A program made the position numbers and the translations under genes. Below are positions 1 through 8,700 of a stretch of DNA of 10,221 nucleotides, piece after piece. Below the pieces are notes generated by a model. It worked only from the letters and a program-made list of their open reading frames with translations. It ran no database searches and was not told the origin of the DNA. Position 1 is the stretch's first letter. The number at the start of each line of letters is the position of its first letter. Source of the stretch: Spongospora subterranea (taxonomy: Eukaryota; Endomyxa; Phytomyxea; Plasmodiophorida; Plasmodiophoridae); the NCBI GenBank assembly GCA_900404475.1, contig OUQQ01000270.1, positions 9,667 to 19,887 of the forward strand, read 5' to 3'.

Positions 1-130
1 ACAATACTGTACCAATGTGCAGTACCATCGTATATACGACAACAGTATGAGATAGTGTTACACCGACAATACTGTACCAATGTGCAGTACCATCGTATAT
101 ACGACAACAGTATGAGATAGTGTTACACCA
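1..130. repeat. 65-bp tandem repeat, two copies
   Basis: Positions 1-65 and 66-130 are the same 65-bp unit, differing only at the last base (G in the first copy, A in the second). The window starts exactly at a unit boundary, so more copies may lie to the left. Each unit has internal dyads: aatactgt near its start is complementary to acagtat further on, tactg is mirrored by cagta, and cgtatatacg is a perfect palindrome. No open frame or gene relates to it. It could be minisatellite DNA, part of a transposable element or a subtelomeric repeat; the sequence does not decide. Confidence 0.95.
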
Positions 131-149
131 ACAGAGGTGTAACACTATC
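116..149. repeat. Perfect 14-bp hairpin at the end of the tandem repeat
   Basis: Positions 116-129 (gatagtgttacacc) are exactly complementary to positions 136-149 (ggtgtaacactatc), with a 6-base loop. The left arm is the tail of the second tandem repeat unit and the right arm lies just outside the array, so the array ends in an inverted copy of its own tail. The stem would be stable in single-stranded DNA or in RNA. No T-run follows it, so I do not call it a terminator. Confidence 0.9.
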
Positions 150-327
150 CAATATCAGGTTACCGAGGGAGAGTGGTGTCAGGTTAATAACGAACGTTAC
201 ATTGACCTTGTGTCGCTCTGTAATATGACTGTGTGTGTTCGGTTGACGATACCTCCCGACCGTGCCGGTAACACTGATCGCGACTGAGGGCCCAGGTCTT
301 GTCTGTTGAGAGGAGGTGAAGGGACTA

Positions 328-486
328 ATGACCATTATCAATTTGTGGGAACAACGAGTGAAGCGAACCAGTATTGAGGATAACCTGATACGACTGCTCA
401 TACAGAAGCTTGGCGCTTGGTATTGGGGACTTGGATTTGCAGATGAGACTGGTGCCGAAAGGTGTCAGGGTTGGAGATATCCTTAA
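328..486 (+). other. Unrecognised 52-codon open frame in a gene-poor stretch
   Basis: An ATG at 328 opens a 52-residue frame that ends at TAA 484-486. The product would have several tryptophans and a fairly hydrophobic C-terminal half (around LGAWYWGLGF). The frame is also open upstream to a TGA near 310, so it could be an exon fragment of a spliced gene. I recognise no family, and chance is a fair explanation at this length. The rest of 150-690 shows no other coding signal I trust, apart from an ATG at 572 followed by a strong donor-like GTAAGT at 600. Confidence 0.15.
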
Positions 487-689
487 TTTTGCCGGATTTA
501 GCGTCAATAAGGTTGCATTACCTCTTTCGGTTCACACATTGCTCAAAGGGTTGTTCTGAGCTGTTCAACAAATGGTCACCATCAACGATTTGGTCAAGGG
601 TAAGTTAAACCTTAAGTATACAGGAACAGCATATCACTGACAAGCCTCAGACTATTTTATTCTGATGTAAAGGTCTAAACGTACCATAC

Positions 690-1165
690 CACCATAAAAG
701 CAAACGCTCCAAAAACCCATGACTACACGCGGAACCCTGACGTTTTTTTACAAGAGACACCTGGTTTGACATATAGCTAAACTTCACATGGGTATAAGTG
801 GGAGATACAGAGGACTGTAATAAAGTTGAAGTGTCGGAAAGGAGGTGTAATGAGAGCGCAGTGCCGTATTCGCTAAGAGAACATCTTTTTGATCTGTCAT
901 TATATCTGTAGGTAATATAGCCGAATTGGACAGAGCAATCTCTCGTGCATTATCTGTTGGCCCCATTGACTCGATTACCACATTCCATATCCACCATTCA
1001 CAAAGAGAGGAATTCTGGTTTGTTTTCAGTCCGCAGCGGTTGCGAGCAGGTTTCTACCAGTAAGTCCATCGTAACCCGCACATGGCGATCGGAATCAACC
1101 ATAACTGAACAGGTTGGTGATCACCAGCCACCAGTCGTCCGGGGGATTAGTCTACCGGCAATCGG
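690..1165 (-). pseudogene. Inverted, decayed partial copy of the neighbouring cyclin H gene
   Basis: Read on the minus strand, this stretch matches the start of the cyclin H gene in the same order. The best part is exon 2. There, positions 890-917 are identical over 28 bases to 1405-1432, and the translation (SNSAILPTDIMTD) mirrors SNPAVLPTDIMTD of the real protein. About 25 bases of exon 2 are missing in two blocks of roughly 8 and 17, which breaks the reading frame. Weaker matches continue outward to the end of exon 1 and intron 1 (minus strand, about 990-1120) and to the start of exon 3 (about 720-745). The 198-base minus-strand open frame at 784-981 is therefore a remnant, not a gene. The copy lies head-to-head with the intact gene. 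The exon 2 match is clear; the outer limits are approximate. Confidence 0.75.
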
Positions 1166-1196
1166 TTGGACACGGGTAACTACTGATTAAAGTGCA

Positions 1197-2579
1197 ATGT
1201 CGTTATATCCTGATTCGAGCCAGAGGAGGGAATGGGTGTTGACACCAACGCAACTGGCTCAGTGAGTGGCCGGGGCAATTGATCTGGGTTGATATCAGCC
1301 CAAGATAATAATAGGGGCCGTATTCTGATGTTGGCTATGGATTAGGAGGCGATCTAATGGGGCCAGTCGATATGCGCAAGAGATCCTTCTGTCTAATCCT
1401 GCTGTATTACCTACAGATATAATGACAGATCACGAGCAGTATCAGCTGTTCTCCTATTATCAAAGGAGGATTAGCGAATATGGCTCTGCGTTCTCATTAC
1501 CGATCGGTGTTGTGGTATGATCCAGCAATGCTGTTTCCATTGATATGAACATGAGAGATGTGCGTCAGGGAACGGCTGTAGTCTTTTTCAAGAGATTTTA
1601 TCTAAACCGAACAGTGATGGATGAAGATCCGCGATTAATCGCCGTTTCCGCATTGCTTCTGGCAACGAAGGCTGAAGAAGCTCATATTCGTGTGAGCGAT
1701 CTAGCTAAAACAACTGCCATATCGACCGAGGTTGCAATGTTTTTAAATTAATGCCCAATGTTTGTGCCCTAACCGCGTTAATAGCTCTTACTGAAATTTG
1801 AACAAATTTTACTGGATGGGATCTCATTTCACCTCAAAGTCCATACACCGTTCAGAGCAGTTCAAGGACTGGTAAATTTGATTCCAGATCTGAGTAAATC
1901 AGAGATGAAGAACAGGATTGAGCTCGCAGATATTGAGGTTATGAATGCTCTTTATACTGATGCAATATTCCTTTATACTCCATCACAAATTGCCTTGGCT
2001 TGCGTAGAGCGAACGGCATCAAATCTATCGTCACCTGCTCCTGGAAAGGATATATTCTCCATGTGTGTTAGAGGTACTTTTATTCATTCTATAAGTGATA
2101 CTGACTGGTGTTTGTGTTAATGACGATAGGGTTTTGGAGCGATCCCAAAATCGCGAGGACGCCGATAAGTTGAAAGCGATCGTTAAAACCATCAACGAAA
2201 TTATTGACGAATCTGTTAATTCATCTTCTAAAGGAGATCTTGATGAATTTCGAAAGTTGAAGAATAAGCGGGATCAGTGTCGGAATCTTTTTCGTGATCC
2301 AACTAGTGATTTGTACTAGAATCACGATTATTTCGATAATGACACGTATTTATGATATTTTGATTTAGTGCCAAATCTCAACTAGTACAAATAGACGAAG
2401 CCAGAAACGCAGAACGATTAGAAAAGCATAAACAGGCTGACAATACTATGTGCCTGTTCCAGACAGAATTACAGGCTACAGTATCAGTTGGAATTGCTGA
2501 CGATAATGAGGAGTTTGTGATTAAAACAGCGGAGGTTAAGAGAAGACGTATCAACACACGATCATCAAATGCAGGTTAA
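1197..2579 (+). CDS. CCNH: Cyclin H, regulatory subunit of the CDK-activating kinase (six exons)
   Basis: Exons 1197-1261, 1346-1506, 1558-1730, 1785-2062, 2130-2312 and 2369-2579 join in frame to a 356-residue protein; human cyclin H has 323. From family knowledge, cyclin H binds CDK7 and MAT1 as the CDK-activating kinase of TFIIH, acting in the nucleus on RNA polymerase II and cell-cycle kinases. The N-terminus (SSQRREWVLTPTQLA) parallels the cyclin H start. Box 1 includes GTAVVFFKRFYLNRTVM (about residues 79-95), followed by DPRLIAVSALLLATKAEE. Box 2 follows HLKVHTPFRAVQGL and contains DAIFLYTPSQIALACVERTAS. The C-terminal third is charged and helical, ending in a basic tail. The start is fixed by the in-frame TAA at 1188-1190. 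The last intron is ambiguous: 2313-2368 is preferred, but 2306-2385 also keeps frame. Intron 3 has a weak donor (GTTGCA). Assignment to H rather than C rests on the N-terminus and the LYTPSQIAL motif. Confidence 0.92.
2309..2392. repeat. Inverted-repeat pair bracketing the last cyclin H intron
   Basis: The 11-mer atttgtactag (2309-2319) is perfectly complementary to ctagtacaaat (2382-2392), so the last intron and its edges can fold into a stem with a 62-base loop. In addition, the 8-mer caactagt occurs directly repeated at 2300-2307 and 2379-2386. The preferred donor (GT at 2313) lies inside the left arm. The layout resembles a small inserted element with terminal inverted repeats, but no transposase or known family is visible. 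Confidence 0.85.
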
Positions 2580-2667
2580 ACCGATTATTTATATCATGTT
2601 CATTGTACATTGTTGGATATAACACAACCTGGGCCATAATTGGGGTTTTATTCACATTTTGTTGCGT

Positions 2668-5523
2668 ATGTTCGATAATGGTTTACGGAATCGATTAGAG
2701 TGGAAGAATTGGGATTATGGGGTAGGGAAATAGAGGACGTTTCGATAGAGAATCGGGTGGTAGAACCTTGAGATAAGATAGTATCAGCAATGCCCTATAC
2801 CCTATCCACATCATGATTCAGTAGATCGGTATAATGACGATCTGGACATCATATCGAAATGTGGCAATTACTGTCAGAGCGATGAGTGAGAGTAGATCAA
2901 ACCGATGGCTTTTCCTAGCAATTATTCCGATAAATTGACTAAAACAGCGAGATTTACTCAACCAGATTTAATCCTGTGACCTGAACCGATGTCGACACTA
3001 TGTAATGCAGTTCAGGTTCGGGGCACAATCCGATCAATTGCTATGCGTCTCCATCATCAGGAACATCGATCGAGGGGAGGATATTATGGATGAGAGAAAA
3101 CGGTTGATCGAGTGCAATGGGATTAGGAAAGGGCGATCATCTGGGATAAGGAAGGGGACAGGAGGGATTAGAAGTGGAGCCGCAGAGATTGAGAAGGATT
3201 ATGATGGCGATCCATCAACAGAATGGGTGAGATGAGACAGCGACCCGTATTGACGATCAAACACTGAAGAGTGTTGGGGATAGGATAAGAGAAGAGCAGC
3301 TGATCCAACATATCGCCAACCATGGGCAGCCAATTATATATTGGGGATTCAATCAAGGAATAGAGTTAGGGATATGCTGAATAGGGCTGCAGGGACGGCG
3401 ATCACCAATCAGGGAAGATCCTATTCAGGGATTGCCAACACAACCAAGGAATGGATTGAGGTCGGGAGTTATTGATGGTATGTAATAGTGTTGAGGAGAG
3501 TCCCTGAACCAGATTGGTGGATATAGGGGATACGAGAGGAAGCGGAGCGAGATGTGGGTAAAGCGGTGAATATGATGGGGGACCATATTTTGATCAGGAT
3601 CCTGTCGGGGAAAGATCACATGATCGATAGGGAAACAGGCAGAGATGATAGGGATCAGATTGACGGTGAAGGAGAGGGAATGACGACAGAGGGAATCACT
3701 GGCTATCAGGGAAAAGACCATGAGGGATACTCACTGGGTTCATCGACAAGTATCGATCCGAATCACTGTCAGGTTCAGATTGATCACCCAGGGACAACGA
3801 CGGATCAGCATGAAAATAACATCACGGCCGAGCAAGCGTCCAAAGATTGTTCAGAGATCGGGGTGAGCAATGATGATGAAGATATCGCAGACAATATATC
3901 GCCAACTTGTGGAGATGATACGATAACCGACGAGACCAATCACGCCATGTCCAACAACTCAACGACTAATAACTGTGCCTCAATTGATGATCATCATGAT
4001 CATGTCCCACCTAACCAGGAAATCACATGTCCAAATATACAGTCAATGGATGACAAACAGCCTATCGATATTGACCAAGACGACGTTGAGTACGTCAGCG
4101 ATCATGTTGGCGATCTTGACCAAGATGGGGAGATAATCGATGTGCCGCCACCAATTCCTGATCTGGGAGATGCACACCCTCCGGAACTGGACTGGACGAT
4201 AGCAGATGGCGAAATGGAACTGAACAATTTACAAGTGCGGTCGAAACGGTGTCATGATTCTCTATCACGTTGGCTACAGAACACAAAACGAGGGATCAGT
4301 CATCGCAATCGCAAGTGTGAACTGTTTCTCCAGAAAACAGTAAGAATCGTACCGATATTTCTAACAATCGCTAACTTGGCATGATTCCGGTTAAGACTTT
4401 TAACAACTGGAAGCGCAGGTGCAAATCGAGAATCAAACAGGAAAGCCAGATTAGGAAGATGCAGGCGGCCAAACTCATTGAATGTTTGATGAACGAAAAC
4501 AAGACCCATTACGGGAAGAAAAAAACAGTAAAGGTCAAGTATTTGAAGGCGAAAACTGGGTTAAATTTCAAATCAAAGGACAACGTTGACATTACCGTCA
4601 ATCAGAATAGGGAAAAGCACGGCGTTGTTAGTGTGATTGGGGTCCATAACGAAAATTTACACGATAATGGTATCAACGTTAAGAACAAGATGATGCCACA
4701 AAGCAAAGATAATTGTCGCAAAGAGTCAGCTCACCGCGATCAATCAGCTCAACAGGTGAGGAAGACCATCGCATGGCATGGCGTTAGCAGCAATACGACC
4801 GCACAGGCATCGGTTAATTGTGAACAGCAGCTGAGGGCTGAGAGAGCGGCGACTGCTGCTGTGGAAGCGCTGAAGAGACAACAGGAACGAGAGAGAATTA
4901 GTATGTCGATGGGGATTGGTTGAGAGTGGGTTTTGGGGAATTGATATTAAGGGATTTATAGAGATAGCAAATAGACAGAAGAGGAATCTGGCAACACTTC
5001 ATCAGTATCGATCATTGATAATATATTGGGGATGGGCACCATGGCGCCGGCTCATCGAGACCCAGTACATCATGATCAACAAGGCCAATCTGATCTACGA
5101 GACATCATTGATGAAGAGAATGGTCAATCAATGGCGCCATGCCAAGGTAATACTGTGGACGATGGAAGAGCGGGCACAACTTCACTCTAGGTAAACTAGC
5201 ATAAGACCAACGCCTCTCGAGGGTTTCCATAGTGCTGACCAACAGCTAGGCGAATTATATGGACGGCGTTGATGAAACAGTTCGCTAAAAAGCAAAACAC
5301 AAAATTGAATGGAAGAAAAACCGTTTTCATTCGACTTTGGATGAAAAAAGTAAACGAGCAGGAGAACCTCGTAATGGAATTTCGAGACCAATATGTAATC
5401 AGAAAGAATTGGATATATTGGAGGAAGCAATTGGCAGAAGTCTTACTAAAGGCTCGACGTGATACAATGTGGCAAAAAGTGCATTTATGGCTCGATAAGG
5501 ATAAACAATACATATCAGATTGA
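2668..5523 (+). CDS. Putative Sfi1-like centrin-binding-repeat protein, multi-exon; 5' exons tentative
   Basis: The firm part is exons 3527-4339, 4396-4900, 4962-5190 and 5250-5523, joined by introns with good donors (GTAAGA, GTATGT, GTAAAC); from the ATG at 3572 this gives 591 residues. The N-terminal half is acidic and rich in Asp, His, Asn and Gly, and probably disordered. The C-terminal half is basic and helical, with aromatic-anchored segments such as LSRWLQNTKRG, FNNWKRRCKSRI, WRRLIETQ, MVNQWRHAK, FIRLWMKKVNEQ, IYWRKQLAEV and WQKVHLWLDK. Successive anchor tryptophans within the two repeat blocks are 23-30 residues apart, as in Sfi1-type repeats that bind centrin at basal bodies, centrosomes or spindle poles. 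Exons 2668-2721, 2782-2885, 2948-2975, 3011-3226 and 3290-3460 can be joined in frame upstream for 797 residues in total. However, they are low in complexity, one implied intron is only 35 nt, and alternative splices exist. A CCDC191-like or other coiled-coil protein is an alternative. Confidence 0.55.
3001..4320. other. GATC-rich, purine-biased coding stretch
   Basis: By hand count there are 24 GATC tetranucleotides in about 1.32 kb, against roughly 5 expected from uniform base use. The DOCK exons on the other strand have about 10 in 2.25 kb. The stretch also contains runs of GGGATTAG/GGATAAGG-like units (about 3118-3175) and the near-palindrome gatgatcatcatgatcat (3985-4002), which encodes a His/Asp tract. 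It coincides with the disordered half of the Sfi1-like gene, so codon and amino-acid bias (Asp, Ile, Arg, Ser) may account for part of it. Confidence 0.7.
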
Positions 5524-5750
5524 AAAAGTAAATAATTAAACTATTCATCGGCATCACAGTGAACGCCAGGTGCTTGAAACCGGACTTCACGTCTGTTTCT
5601 GCTTTTTGGACTTTTGATTAACGGCATGATATCAGCCCTAACCAATCAACTTCAAAACAATGCTTATCTGATTTGAACCAATGGCCCGACCTTAACTTCC
5701 TCAAATGCTTGTCGAATTCTGATTGTAATACTCTGTCAGCACTACTTAAG

Positions 5751-8700
5751 TTATCTGACGACACGATTAGACATTACTTCAGAACGGTGTTGAATTGTAC
5801 CTTGAGATGCTGAGTCCTTCGCCTCTCGCTCAATGATTGCACCATACACCTCAATACCATGTTCGCATACATCCATGAATTCTGATATCGTTTGCTTCAG
5901 TAGTTCAAGCTCATTGTTCAACTGTTGATCTTGAGACAGAGCGGCATTGGCAGCGAAGGTTGATTCGGGTCCAAAAAATGCAAGCGCTATTTCTTTCGTT
6001 CCACCATGAACCTGAAGCATGACAGACCCCTGAAAAGTGTGATTTTTAGTGATTGAAACACGAGATTTTGGAAGTTCTGACCTGTAATAAGCTGGTTAAA
6101 ACCTTTTTGTCAATGTCATCTTTTTCGTCGATCACATCTTGTAATTTCGTGACGCGCATTGCAATGTTTTCAGTTGCAGATTGCACAGGCGATAAAATCA
6201 CCTAGCAAATTGTTTGGCAACGTCAGGTGAGATTGATTGCAGAAATACCTCATGAATATCGACGATAGACTGTCTTGTGACAAGGGTTGGAAAGGTCTTT
6301 GCAACGGTGAGAACGGTGTTCCTTTTTTGTTGCATTGTGACATCCGCCGCATGGCCGGCTATGGTCATATTACTCAATTTGACGCAAAGATAAACTGCAT
6401 GTACGTACTTCCAGCATCACCAACGGTAAACGGCGTAGAGAACATGAACTTGTTTACATTGGTGTTTTTGTCTAGGAACGAGCTTGCAGTTGGATCTTCA
6501 GGGACAGGTTGGACGTATGTGACTTGAATTACGTTTTCGTTTGGTGCGATTTTCGAGCGGTCAATGGGGCCAGAATCGGGCCAAATGCGTATTATCTGGC
6601 CATGGCCTAACTGTTGACCATAAGACGTTTTCATATAATCAACAACTTCAGCACTTGAAAAAAATTGGTCAGGGTTTACCAAGATCAAGTGTCTGGGACC
6701 TACAGGCGTGTTATTTTGGGCATCTTATAGATGTATTGTTTGCCCTCATCTGACCCAGTGCCGAAAACAGCTTTATCACCAATGAAAGTGATACGATAAT
6801 AAGAGCCGAATAATCGATTTCCTGACGCATTTGACGAAACCAACTGAGAATATACGCTATGCAGGTGAAGATGAGCAGTGCTCAGCGCACTAAAATCCTG
6901 ATGACGCTCCAAAATCGGCAAAACAACATTTCGATAAACCTGGCTGCATCGTTCATACAGTTGTGCACGGTCCAGAGCATGACATGCAGCTAGCAAAATG
7001 CGAATAAAACGGTCAAAAAGAGATACTCCTTCTTGATCACTTTCGATTAACTGGAGATTGTTGAACGCATGGGTCTTGGTGGCGTATCCAGGACAATTCC
7101 ATTTGCTCAACTGTGTTATGGATGCATCGCAATCTATGCAAAGCACGGAAGGCGGCAGAGTGACATTTGACGGCTCAGTTAATTCTCTTTGTGAATGCAT
7201 TTCAATAATCATGACCGAAATAGCTAAAAGCGACTGTGCAGCTTCAGCATACTTTGCACGCTTATTGCAATGATCGGCTAATCTTTGAAGCCATTGTATG
7301 CGAATTGAAGGAATATGACTATAGGCTTGGGCCATTCCTACAAGTAAATCCTCATACAGGGCACAATCAGCAGCTTCTTCTTGAAGTAAACGTTCTTGTC
7401 GAGCAATCTCCCGAGTATCTGCCAGAATCGCCAGCAACTGAGTGATGACTTGATTTAAACCAGGAATTGCTGAGGACGGAATCGATCTAAAAGCTTGTGA
7501 TAAACGCTGAGCAGATTCACTGGACATGATTTCAACCATGCTTGAAAGAGAAGATGTCACCGCTGATAAGAATAGTTTCAAAGTACCGTTTGAGGCTAAA
7601 TCAGCTCCCGCAACCCAGTATAAGGTTGATGCAGCATTGGCACGAATATCGACAGAAGACGATGTACAATGGACAAGGATACGTTTGATGAGATCACTTA
7701 GCGAGTGCGATCGAAGAATGACAGGCCCGCATGCGAAAAGCAAATGTCTAAGGAGAGGATACAGGGCGACATGAATGTGGATTGGCTGTTGACAGGAGAA
7801 AATGGTTGATATCAATTGAACTATTCGATTGCAAAAATTTAACTGCCCGTCCGGCATATGGTCAGTTGAAGACTTGGGCGATACTGCTGCATTATCTGGC
7901 CATCGGGAGCCAATGCAACTGATAATCCATCGAAGAGACACTGTTCCAACGACTTCTGTCATACCGGACTCGAATTCGCAAAGCCTCTTAACTAGATCAA
8001 GTCCCTATAAAGCACATGAGTTATATAATTTTTGATGAAATTTGATGTCAGACCTCACGCCCGGAGACCGTTTCGTTCATTTTTGCACCACTTTTGTCGA
8101 CTGTGCGACGTAATGAGCCATGTGCAGCCATTTGTGCCCGCTTTTGCCTTAAACTCAGTTTGACGCTACCGTTTGAAGGTGTGGATATGATTGTATTGCC
8201 TTGGGACCTTGAAGGAGATGCCCAAGACCCTCGAGATTTTGAACCAGAGGAAGGGACATTTAAGCCTGGTCCCGCGACGCCACGGGTCAGCGTTCCCATT
8301 AATGCTTCGATGTTTGATTTGAGATCTATGCCCCCGCCACCTGAATCCACTCCGAATAAAGAAAAACAAGATTCCGGAGCTACAATGGAATCAAACTCCG
8401 CTTGAGTTCGTCCTGATATTCCAACATAATCAAAGCGTTGAAGTGAAAGGCACAATAGCTGATCAACTCCGGTTAAGATTTCAATATCTTCTTCTTTTAT
8501 CCTATAAATTAGAGTAAATCAATTGGCCTATTAACCAGATAGGAAGAATACCAAAGCGAAAGCTGATGATCTGGTAGCAGGTTAATTATCCATACAATGA
8601 CCGCCAGGAGATCGCGTTGTGATTTATCGTTCATTTCTTTGATTATGGCAACACGGTCACCGATAGATTGAACTAAAGGTAAGAAAGAAACTATGCAACA

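Noticed and set aside
1..130. CRISPR-like array
   Set aside because: The two 65-bp units abut with no spacers and the genome is eukaryotic.
784..981. Minus-strand 65-codon open frame as a separate gene
   Set aside because: It is the readable part of the decayed inverted cyclin H copy; deletions relative to exon 2 shift its frame.
945..1190. Plus-strand 81-codon open frame just before cyclin H
   Set aside because: It runs antisense to the cyclin H remnant, has no family features, and ends at the stop codon directly before the cyclin start.
3425..3721. Minus-strand 98-codon open frame
   Set aside because: It is antisense to the Sfi1-like gene in a purine-biased stretch where the opposite strand stays open easily because stop codons become rare.
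5524..5750. tRNA or other structured RNA between the convergent genes
   Set aside because: I found no cloverleaf, no A or B box pair and no long stem.
6654..6703. Frameshift in the DOCK DHR-2 domain
   Set aside because: The apparent shift is a 50-nt intron with a GTAGGT donor and a CTGAC...TTTTCAAG end; splicing it restores the conserved ITRLAE segment.
8094..8405. Plus-strand 103-codon open frame
   Set aside because: It mirrors DOCK exon 7, whose Ser/Gly-rich linker leaves the opposite strand open; the DOCK reading is supported by flanking exons.
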